Shown here: positions 55,693 through 64,000 of the stretch, piece by piece | Layout of the letters: every line of letters starts with the position of its first letter | Position numbering within the stretch: the stretch's first letter is position 1 | Assembly (NCBI GenBank): GCA_004794785.1 | Contig: SJOL01010054.1 | Span: forward strand, 106,009 to 170,008 | Source of the DNA: Opisthorchis felineus | Lineage: Eukaryota; Platyhelminthes; Trematoda; Opisthorchiida; Opisthorchiidae | DNA length: 64,000 nucleotides | Direction of reading: 5' to 3' | Made by a program: the position numbers and the translations under genes | The notes under the pieces: model-generated | What the model was told of the DNA's origin: nothing | Database searches by the model: none | Seen by the model: the letters and a program-made list of their open reading frames with translations, nothing else

Positions 55693-56724
55693 TTCAGTCA
55701 CGGGATCCACGCCAAATAGTCACATGTTGACCGGCTCCTCGAGCAAAAACTCTTTCGTTTCAGAATGGTTTGCTGCGAGTAGCAGCTTGACCTGTTCGAC
55801 CGCTGTACTGAAAAAAAATACTCAGAATGAGCGACAAAGAGAGAAAAGTCACAGCTCCGAAGCAATCTATTCACCCAGAGATCCCCTACATACACATCAT
55901 GCTTAATCGGACATCAAACATGGCCGTGTGCCAAACCTAGACTGTAACACAGCTGACCGTTATGGCATACACAACAGTTATGCCACTGCGTCGACCAAAA
56001 GTCCAAAGTCACTTTTCGGGCCTGAACGATTTCGTACTATGTCGGCTGACCCTGCTTTCTTCTTTCCAGCTCATAACACCAAGCAGTTGTTCACATAAAC
56101 TGAAGTTCATCGAGGCGATATTGATTGATCGATTCAGGCTTGTACTGTGCGTTCAGAAAGGTCTGAGATTATCTTGATTTTATTGATCGGTCACGATGCA
56201 ATTAGCCCTATATTTCGTTTCATTTTTACTCCGTTTTACATGTATTGTGGCAGACAAAGTTGTACGAAATGAATTCACCCCGCAACACCGCTATTCTCAC
56301 TGTTTGAGGTGAACCAATCTGCGTAGTTTTGTTGCAGTCAGACGGGTATCGATGGGACTCCATTGAATTGGTATACTCATACTGCATAATGGGAATAAGA
56401 TGTCAGTTCGCTTGCGGTTTTGTCCAGTCCAGTAATTGACGAGGGATCCGGTGACTGTTTCACTTTGGTGTGAAAGAATAACACTTTGGCCAGTTCTGAC
56501 AGGGAAAAAAATGAACGGCTGGGTATAACTTATCAAAACGTCATGCAACCAGACGCTCACCTACCCCACACGTAGTCAGGCAAGCGATTCCCTGATGGCA
56601 AGCAAACCTCAGAGCGGTTGGTCAATATTAGTTCAACACATTACACTTACACAGATCTTCTGGAGGTTTATATACCGAAGCCCCTATAATCATTTACATC
56701 GTCAAAAATCAATATTCCCAGTAA

Positions 56725-56788
56725 ACTACTTATTTACTTATTTACTTATTTACTTATTTATTTATTTATTTATTTGTTTGTTTATTCC
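56725..56788. repeat. (CTTA)n/(TTTA)n microsatellite abutting an exon acceptor
   Basis: Tetranucleotide repeats run almost up to the acceptor at 56795 and supply much of its T-rich tract. Confidence 0.85.
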
Positions 56789-56795
56789 ACTACAG

Positions 56796-56828
56796 ACCTC
56801 CATCGCTTCCCACGCCTCCACTATCCAC
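56796..56828 (+). CDS. Microexon, 33 nt, phase 2-2, Pro-rich
   Basis: The acceptor tttgtttattccactacag and donor CCAC|gtaagt enclose 33 nt encoding PPSLPTPPLS; GA+A gives Glu at the left joint. The donor is strong. It adds a short Pro-rich linker between acidic blocks. Confidence 0.63.
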
Positions 56829-58700
56829 GTAAGTTTAGTGTTCCTTGTAAGCTGCAGTTTATTTCTGGTTCCGTCTAATATCCATTGGTTACGGAAACTC
56901 GGCTTCTCGCATGAACGGTAATTGGGGGATAAAACACCAATCGACCCTAGAAATGATCACTGAGACGACGCAGTTGAATGTGCATCTAGTAGAGTCCTTT
57001 GTGGGGATATTTTCCACTCAAGACCATATCGAAAAGACGTCACAACAAGCAGAAAAAAAGCCCGCAGTTTATAAATCATCTGGTATGAAAGGAGTGTAAT
57101 GCTGGCGGACAAATATCTGGAGACAGGAAAGCTGTTAGTTTCATCAGGGTTCTTAACTTGCAGCCGGGCACAAAGGAGACACAGTTGTTCCGTATGGGCA
57201 ACAGATACACTAGATGATTCACTGATAACGGCTCAACTGATCCCTTCCGGATGGTGATCTCTCCTGGGGGTGGACCGCTTCTAGCAACCATATGAGAAAG
57301 AACTACTAACCAGACCGTATTATTTCTAATAATACGGTGAGATTATAGTGTTGATGTGATTTTGTGGCCCACTGTACTTTAAACCCTCAAAAAAGACCTC
57401 CTCCAAACAAGACCATTGTTAACGTCCACAAAAACAATGCAGTTTGGGAACAATTAGGTTACTGCATTTGAAAAGGCATTGTTATACGCACTCGAAAGAA
57501 TGGACGGCGCCAGGTCAATTAGATAGAGTTTGAATGTCTTCACAATAAGGTTGCATTGAATGATATATTCGGAGAAAATTTTTCACTTATTTGGAAACCA
57601 GCGGTGATAGCCAACCAGATACTGGTGTAAGGAGGGAAACCCTTCGCTGCGGAGTTGTTTATTAGAAAACGCCAACTAAACAGTTACAGACTATTGGACA
57701 GGAAGGTTAAACTCTCATTTGCATGTTGTTTTTAAAAACGGAATATCCATCTTCTTCTCGAACGCGTCTTCTTGAACTCTCCTGGATATTCATTGACTAT
57801 CGCACAATTGCAAGCAAAAACTGCAAAGTAGTTCCACAAATTCCGTAATAAATCCCACCTTCCATTAGATCAAGACGAAGTTACGAGAACACACATACTA
57901 CTCGCATGCGTCATCAGTAGTACCCACCGTTACACTGGTATGCCTCAAAAGTTTCTCTTTTTCAGATGGTTGGCTCATAAGCGGGGATCTGAGATAATCA
58001 ACACACCAAATAAGCCGTGCCATTCTGAAATCTGTGATGTCAACGGGGCTACCTTCGGAAATCATTCTTGATGCCTGATGCAACCGAACTTCTGTGAATT
58101 TGCGGCTTAATTTCTTGTGTGTGGCAATTTCCGTGAAGGTCAAGTCATTCACACATTACGCCGTCATGCTGATCGAATCATATGTCCTTATGTTCTGATG
58201 TTTCGAAAGCCATCATGACCGCTAATACGAGATCGAGTGCATCGCAGTCCTGTTGTTACATAGTTGAACTGCCCGCTAGTTATATCTGCTAAACATGTGA
58301 CTTACTGAAAACTTACCTTCGTGGGTTCCCAAAGCGGTCGTTGACTGACTGAAATGAAAACTACTTCAAAGAAAGTTTGTATCACGTTTCGTCTTTTTTT
58401 ATAGATCACTGGTAAACAACCACTTGTCTTTCCCCTTGACTTTCGGATGAGGCATTCGTTCAATCAACTGAAGAAGTCCCGTAGGTGGATAAAAAAGAGC
58501 GAAAGTCGTACCAGGGACCAATTTTCAGCGCGCTTATTTGATGCCATTATTAGGCTTAGAGGTAGTATCTTGTCCTATCGGCGTGGGACATGTTCATCCG
58601 AAAAACCTGGCCATACGGATCGCTTTCATGTTGCAAAATTTGGGTTGTAAACTTTTGCAACCCAACTGCCAACATCGGCGAACAAAGCAATCACTATCGT
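56829..58700. other. Intron, nothing firmly identified
   Basis: It includes the small hairpin CCGTATTATTTCTAATAATACGG near 57317 and an excellent acceptor at 58403 (cgtctttttttatag). That acceptor is followed by an 82-codon open frame to 58650 (basic, rich in Arg/Lys/Ser) in a phase that does not fit the chain. The frame could be an alternative terminal exon of another transcript. Confidence 0.3.
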
Positions 58701-58702
58701 AG

Positions 58703-58726
58703 AACTCCCACGGTTCGCTACTTGAA
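58703..58726 (+). CDS. Possible microexon, 24 nt, phase 2-2
   Basis: TPTVRYL is read in phase 2 between an acceptor of modest quality (caatcactatcgtag) and a strong donor (TGAA|gtaagt). Its length is divisible by three, so including or skipping it keeps the frame. A foldback-element fragment lies just upstream, so the acceptor could be of repeat origin. Confidence 0.28.
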
Positions 58727-59417
58727 GTAAGTTTTGGTGGTGAAATCCTTTCCAAAAAAGGCTCCCTCTGGTCGGTTCTCTTGGACAGGGATGACTGTTT
58801 GGAATACAACAGTTATTCTTGTTGCCAAGTGTGCCAAAGACTCAGGGGCAAGGGGATCATCATTGATCACTGTGTTATGACTATTATTTGATTTTACTAA
58901 AAAACCGGAGATGTATCGAAATTTATCTGTAAGAGGTGTTCTTTCTTCCAAATCGGTTGACAGAAGTGACAGAAAGAATGACTAGTTTTCACGGACAGGT
59001 AAACATAATGTAACACTCGTGACAGCCGCAGATGGTTTGTGCAGAGTCTAGTGTGGTTCTGAGTAAAAACCAGGCAGACCCAAGATAAATAAGATTGCCG
59101 GACAGAAATGTAGAGACCCATTGAAAGCCATCATTCGGTTTAAACACGGTTGTACAGCAAAGCAGTCAGCTGGTCTGAGGTAGTGGCATATTCCATCGAT
59201 TGTTTTAGGTTTCAGAGTATAACCGCCCTCCCCCCAGAGAGTATACGGTACTAGTATGTACGAATGCTACCCAATAGTAAGCCAGTAATTATCGTCTTGA
59301 AGGTATTACCTTATTGGTCTTGTACTTATTGGTCTTGTCGTCCGTAGGACGACTGAATGTCAGACAGGTACCGGTGAGAAAAATGCATGCAAAAAAACAA
59401 CGATAGTAAGACGGTAC

Positions 59418-59592
59418 CACACTACTCATAAGGTTGCTGAAAACTCTTCCACTGCCCACGACCGGTTTCGAACTTCTTGGGACTCAGCAGGTAGGCGTAG
59501 CCCCGAGTGTTTCTCACGGTTCTGTTCTACGTGAACCCGAATTGCACGAAATTAGCGAAATGTGCTCGTTTGTATACCAGTCAGCTTTATAC
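59418..59592 (-). repeat. Hammerhead-repeat family, antisense copy
   Basis: CACACTACTCATAAGGTTGC, CTGCCCACGACCGGTTTCG, GTAGGCGTAGCCCCGAG, GTGAACCCGAATTGCACG and TTTGTATACCAG. The motif at 59454-59496 has stem I GCCTAC/GTGGGC intact but the CTGCTGA core variant. Confidence 0.82.
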
Positions 59593-59649
59593 CGAATATA
59601 GTCTGATACCGGTTGAAATCATTCTGAGCCAGTTGAATGACTGAATCAC

Positions 59650-59906
59650 TCCGTGCAGGGCTGGAGACGCTGGAAGATATAACTACAAATCGACGTCAGT
59701 GGCGTTTGTGTTGTCAGTGTGTCTGGAGGTGTAGACGCCTGGGAATGATTGTGGTAGACAAGCACCAAGTCCCTCCCCCACACAATTTCATTCTTTTCTT
59801 CATACTAAAGTTTTTTCACAACTTACGGCAGGGAAGCATCACTGTTGAACGCTGATGTCCTATCGATGATGATGATGATGACGATGATGATGATGATGAT
59901 GGTGAC

Positions 59907-59937
<31 letters not shown>

Positions 59938-60025
59938 TAGCTGATAGTGATGATGACGGTGATGATGACGATGATGATGATGACGATGGTGATAAGACTG
60001 ATTACGATGAAGATGATGATGATGA
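59650..60025 (+). mobile_element. RTE-like LINE 3' end with long (GAT)n tail
   Basis: GGAGACGCTGGAAGATATAAC, AATGATTGTGGTAGACAAGC, CATACTAAAGTTTTTTCAC and a variant GACGATGATGATG tail. The order parallels 900-1180 and 2560-2848, only the 3' end being present. The triplet tract at 59866-60025 is the longest in the window and has GAC, GGT and TAG interruptions. Confidence 0.65.
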
Positions 60026-60093
60026 AGTGAATGTCTGTTATCCGGTATTCCCTAGATTACTTTAAAATTCGAGATTTTTTGTTTCAATTATAG

Positions 60094-60123
60094 ATCTCAT
60101 TCCACGCTTAGCAAAAATGTGAG
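60094..60123 (+). CDS. Microexon, 30 nt, phase 2-2
   Basis: The acceptor ttttttgtttcaattatag and donor TGAG|gtaaga enclose 30 nt encoding SHSTLSKNV. Joints AC+A (Thr) and AG+T (Ser) are in frame. It is Ser/Thr-rich and symmetric, only 0.9 kb before the next exon. Confidence 0.58.
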
Positions 60124-61040
60124 GTAAGAAATGTAATAATGGCAGGTAACGTTTATTGTGTAAGAAATTAAGCAATCTGACTTCAGTCGTTGAATTGTCT
60201 TTTCGGGCTGACTATGAACCCAGTTTTCTGTTCATTTTGAGATGTGCTCTCTGGCTGTGGAATATCGTCAAAATTTTGTTAAGTATAACATAAGAAGATT
60301 TCTCAACAGTGAATCTGATGTGGCTGATTCCACCTAGACATTGTACTGTGGTCGAATTAAGATTATCGTTTGTACGGTCTGACCTGGTCGATCGATTAAT
60401 ACACCACTTTTTCCAGCAAAACACCTTCGGGGACCTCAAATGAGAGGTACGCACACGTGGGCTGATACCCAGAACCCAGTACATTGAAGTAGTGAGATTT
60501 CATCTGTGCCCACACAGCTTTCTTCAAGGTGGAATGGGCCAATACTGGGTCATGATTGGCTGTTGGGTCCAGCCTTTCGACCAATCAGATCTCGGCTTGA
60601 TGGCGGACCGGCAAGCGTCTTGAACTTCTGGCCAATCTTGTGCGGGGTAGGTTTCTCGGTCGTAGCAGCATCTGACTGCGGGCGGTAAAGCCGGATCCAT
60701 GTGGAATTCCGCCTAACACTTATCGGAAACGATAATTCCGAGTGATTCAGAAGATTCTGTATCAAGACAATTTTCCATGCATGGATGGCGACTTGGAGAC
60801 GTTTGAGTCGTTGTTGTCCAAACGGGGAAGCATGTTTCATAAGGGTCATCACAGGAATTTGACTGATACAGAGTGGTGACCATTAAGGGAGATCACTGGA
60901 AAAAGTCATGGTGCGATATTTTTCTTACAATGTTCAGGCATGGTCCTGACTTTACACTTCGATGGCACAATGTTTTTTGACGTTTTCCGTCTTTCATTCT
61001 TGACTATGTAGTGAATTTTTGTTTTAATTTCTCTCCGTAG
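60124..61040. other. Intron, nothing identified
   Basis: There are only chance-length frames on both strands. Confidence 0.3.
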
Positions 61041-61196
61041 TACGGAGAAAATTATAGATGAAAATAGGGAATCTGATACACAGGAGGACGACGACGAAAA
61101 AGAAATCGAAACCAAGGCGGAGGAAGAATTGGAACGAGAGAATGCGGAAGACGAAGATGATGACGAACCGCATTCGGCTTCTTATCTTTCCGTTCC
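61041..61196 (+). CDS. Main acidic exon, 156 nt, phase 2-2
   Basis: The acceptor ttttaatttctctccgtag and donor TTCC|gtgagt bound 156 nt open in phase 2. The peptide begins TEKIIDENRESDTQEDDDEK, continues through ETKAEEELEREN and ends EDEDDDEPHSASYLSV. More than half of the residues are Asp or Glu, with a possible short charged helix in the middle. Such segments are common in nuclear, chromatin-binding or calcium-binding proteins, but they do not identify a family. It is the longest acidic block of the gene. Confidence 0.83.
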
Positions 61197-61229
61197 GTGA
61201 GTTGTTACACTTTACATCCAACTGTTTCA

Positions 61230-61400
61230 TTAGAGACTTTGTCCTGTCAGTGAAACCACTCTATGCTGGAAAGTCGGGAAGCAGATATAGCTACCTCGTC
61301 CGCATTGGGAATCACCAGCAGTGCGCATCCCACGAAACTCCAGGATGTTTCGAACCGGCTTGTCGTCTGAACGCTTAGCCATTCAGCCATCCAGCTAATC
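61230..61400 (-). repeat. SINE-like repeat, family B
   Basis: GACTTTGTCCTGTCAGTGAAAC, TCACCAGCAGTGCGCATCCC, ACGAAACTCCAGGATGTTTC and CTGAACGCTTAGCCATTCAG. It starts about 35 bp after the donor of the acidic exon, so it lies close to the splice site. Confidence 0.65.
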
Positions 61401-61794
61401 GCTAACAAGTACACGACGTTTGGTCTGTTATTTCTCAACGGGACATTCGTTTGGCAATTTGTTGTAGACCCAAGGCATGAAGTCGACTAAAGTACACATG
61501 TGGACGCACCAAGATCAACTTATAAAGCCAACTTAATGAGAGATCAGAGGTTTGTGCGCACCAAGACAACAGTTACGCGTTCACCTTTGATCATTCAACG
61601 TCGAAGCTAAGAAACATGTCCGGCTTTGTCCGGCATACTTCTGGTGTGATATGATTCCAACTTACCGTTGTGTCCCATTAAAAATATGAGCCTCAAATAC
61701 AGTCTGAAGTTAAATCCTCTGAAAAGACCACTTGAAGAGACCGAAAAATTGTCTGATCGTCAACAGTTTCAATGACTGAGGGTCCTTGGAGGAA

Positions 61795-62005
61795 CACTAC
61801 TCATAAGGTTGCTGAAAACTCTGACAATCCACGAAAGGTTTTATCCTTCTTGGGCTCCATCGTGTGGGCGCAACCCCCGTATTTCCCCCAACCTTATGTT
61901 CTACTTGAACAAAAACTGGACGCAACTCGCTAAATACACTCCTTTGTATACCATTTTGGTGGGTTCATCTGGGATTCATTTAGGTCTCCCATGAAAGCTT
62001 ACCTG
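61795..62005 (-). repeat. Hammerhead-repeat family, degenerate antisense copy
   Basis: ACACTACTCATAAGGTTGCTG, AAAACTCTGACAATCCACG, CTTACCTTATGTTCTACTTG-like blocks and CTCCTTTGTATACCATTTTGG match the family. The ribozyme core is altered at several positions. Confidence 0.75.
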
Positions 62006-62685
62006 AAAGCTTACAGACATTTTGTCTCAGTCACGCGTAAAACTAGAAAGTCCTTCAGAGCTGCAATGATGCCGGGCGTTGCATTCTGATCTTCCTACAA
62101 AATTGTGGAGAATCGTCGACAGACTCTCCTGCTTTTGTATTTCTATATTAAATTGAGGAGAGCCAAACTAACATAGATAGAAAAAGATGATTCTGCTGGA
62201 AAGCCGCTAAACACGGTAAAGCTGTTCCATCCTTGCTGTGTATCTCAGCTTTTAGAGATTCGAGCATACAACCTTCTAGACGGGATTTGCGAATCCTCTG
62301 TGGTTCGTCATGTGATCTGGCGCTGACCAGCTGTTGGAATAAGGACAGCACAGAGGAGGACATTCATGATGTAAGATACTTCTGCTTCTGAACAATTTGC
62401 CGATGTTTTGAAGGCTCACTGGAGGTTTATTTCCATGGAGCTAGCCTTTGTCCGCTTTGTAAACTGATGAACAATAGAAAGGGAAACTCGTTAGACGGTG
62501 CGGTCGATCGAACTTCATCCGTTTTCCATTCTGTTATCCATTTGTTTATCACATCGATTTACTCCTCGCTCATGTTGCTGGGAGGCCTCAGGAAGAATGT
62601 GGTTTAGCTCTCAGTCACATGAATGAAAAAGGCAGTTACTTCACTCTTCTTCTCAATATTTATGAATCCACTGAATAAATGTGGT
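62006..62685. other. Intron, nothing firmly identified
   Basis: A weak resemblance to SINE family B (CTGGAAAGCCGCTAAACACGG, AAAGCTGTTCCATCC) occurs at about 62195-62235. Otherwise only chance frames are present. Confidence 0.3.
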
Positions 62686-62689
62686 TTAG

Positions 62690-63345
62690 GGGTGCTCTCT
62701 TACAGCCACCGCCACAGCGTAGGCGTGACATCAGCTTATCCGTCAAGGGTCGAGTTTACAATTCTGCGGTGCGATCTATATTGCTATACGGGTCAGAAAC
62801 CTGGCAGCTGCTCGCCGAGGACGTCAAAAGACTTTCAGTGTTTGACCATCGATGTCTTCGGAGCATTTCCCGAGTTTGGTGGGAAAACCGGATCAGCAAT
62901 GCTGAAATACGTCGAATGGTTTTCGGAAGACATAACTCGTCCACGATAGATGAACTGGTCACACTGCATAGGCTACGCTGACTCGGCCACGTGCTCCATA
63001 TGCCAGTCAACCGAATTCCTCAAAGGGTTATTTCCGCACAACCATGTGAAGGGTGGAAACGAGCCAGGAGAGATGTCAAACAATGACCTGCCAGCGAAGT
63101 GTGAAAGCCATTACTAGCAAACTCAGTTGCGCTGGTTATTTCCGTCTCCCTGGATGGGGGACCCGAGACATTGTCAGACATGGCCTAGTGGAGCTCTCAA
63201 TGGAGCTCGTGCATCCGAGCCATTGCCTTCAATGCATAGCTCCCTTCCCAATCCCCCCACTTAAAAGTCCACTGAAAACCCTGTATTTACGCACCAATTT
63301 ATCAGCTCCAGCTGCCGATGATGAGATACAGTGCAAGAAACCTAA
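62690..63345 (+). mobile_element. RTE-like LINE, 5'-truncated copy
   Basis: The frame 62679-62981 encodes RRRDISLSVKGRVYNSAVRS, then LLYGSETWQLLAEDVKRLSV, FDHRCLRSISRVWWENR and IDELVTLHRLR, the C-terminal domain downstream of the reverse transcriptase. The 3' region (CCATTGCCTTCAATGC, TTACGCACCAATTTATCAGC) matches 9560-9640. No endonuclease or catalytic RT part is present. A short GATGATGA lies near its end. Confidence 0.85.
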
Positions 63346-63806
63346 TCATGAGGGAAACGTTTTCATCACAGTATAACTATGGTGCAACAAGCTGCATGGA
63401 ATAACGAACTTTGTAAGATGGTATAAATCCAATTCACAAAACCAGTAGTGGCCCTCGGGCTTCCTGCAGTAGCCATAGGTTACAGATTTGAGAGGGAAGT
63501 TATAGTGCACAGCGAGCAGGAAAAAAAGTACAAAACCCACCAGAACACCTCAACATACCTGGAAAAATGGATTGGCGAAGCCTAGGTTAGCCAGGACAAC
63601 TTGAAACTATCACGTTATCCAATCTGATAGCCGCTCGCGGTAAGAAATAGAGCATCCGTATTTTTGGACCATCCCCTTCAGCAGATTCAAAAGTCATCCA
63701 ACTGAAGACTCGCTGCAAATTCCCCTCGATCTAATGCTTTTAGCATTCCCTTCGACTTGGTGTTCAAGTTGACTGATGGCTCGTCTATATTCCCCCTCTC
63801 ATCAAG
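63346..63806. other. Intron, nothing identified
   Basis: This is the sequence between the LINE and the last exon. No repeat blocks were seen. Confidence 0.3.
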
Positions 63807-63953
63807 GTACACCGAAGACCGTGCTGGCACGGATTCTGAATCCGAAGACGAGCGACATGAGAAGAAGAAGAGGACCGGTATGAAGGAAACAATGTCGCTC
63901 CGATGTCATTCTTGTATGAATCGTTTCCGAGATACATGTGCGACTGTTTGGAA
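63807..63953 (+). CDS. Acidic-to-basic exon, phase 2 entry, donor uncertain
   Basis: The acceptor atattccccctctcatcaag precedes 63807; CC+G completes Pro. The peptide starts YTEDRAGTDSESEDERHEKK, then KRTGMKETMS, CHSC and CATVW. Two donors are possible. Ending at 63953 (GAA|gtacgt) gives 147 nt and a phase 2 exit, matching all upstream exons. Ending at 63877 (CCG|gtatga) gives 71 nt and a phase 1 exit. I prefer the first on frame symmetry. The gene continues beyond the window. Confidence 0.7.
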
Positions 63954-64000
63954 GTACGTTTCTATGATCAGGACGACAAAATTTTCGAGAGTATTGTCTT

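Noticed and set aside
56065..56177. Open stretch after the strong acceptor gctttcttctttccag
   Set aside because: Open only in phase 0, with no fitting donor; phases 1 and 2 have early stops.

Overview
The window looks like repeat-rich nuclear DNA of a flatworm, most likely a tapeworm of the Diphyllobothriidea type. This rests on intron/exon structure, tRNA-derived SINEs, RTE-like non-LTR retrotransposons with (GAT)n tails, and a roughly 300-bp dispersed repeat carrying a hammerhead ribozyme. The taxonomic call is inferred from repeat and ORF style, not from a marker gene. There is no bacterial-type gene organisation, and most long open frames are chance frames or retroelement remnants.

The main gene I can support runs on the + strand through the whole window. 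It is a chain of small exons separated by introns of about 0.9-12 kb: 1933-2206, 3310-3430, 15339-15446, 21091-21252, 32178-32198, 38776-38844, 42109-42156, 46181-46219, 49792-49818, 56796-56828, (58703-58726), 60094-60123, 61041-61196 and 63807-63953 (or 63877). From 15339 on, every exon enters and leaves in phase 2, has a length divisible by three, and reads open. The product starts with an ordinary-looking N-terminal part (exons at 1.9, 3.3, 15.3 and 21.1 kb). It then becomes a Ser/Glu/Asp-rich, probably disordered segment assembled from microexons of 21-69 nt and one 156-nt acidic exon. I do not recognise the protein family. The gene continues beyond the right edge and perhaps the left edge.

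Its introns are filled with repeats. (1) A ~300-bp family occurs at about 20 loci in both orientations. It encodes a 43-nt hammerhead core (CTGATGA, stem II GCCC/GGGC, GAAAC, palindromic ACCGGT stem III) and is sometimes joined head to tail or in inverted pairs. (2) RTE-like LINE pieces lie at 1-1180, 2525-2848, 8440-9775, 32865-33000, 51686-52425, 59650-60025 and 62690-63345. (3) There are at least three tRNA-derived SINE-like families. (4) A foldback/MITE-like element lies at 53000-53157, with partial relatives elsewhere. (5) Microsatellites, a 39-bp minisatellite and an N gap inside an (AT)n tract make up the rest.

Layout: 1-3.4 kb, LINE copies around the first two exons; 3.4-15.3 kb, a repeat-rich intron; 15.3-21.3 kb, two well-formed exons with little repeat between them; 21-38 kb, repeats and one 21-nt microexon; 38-64 kb, a string of acidic microexons every 0.9-7 kb.
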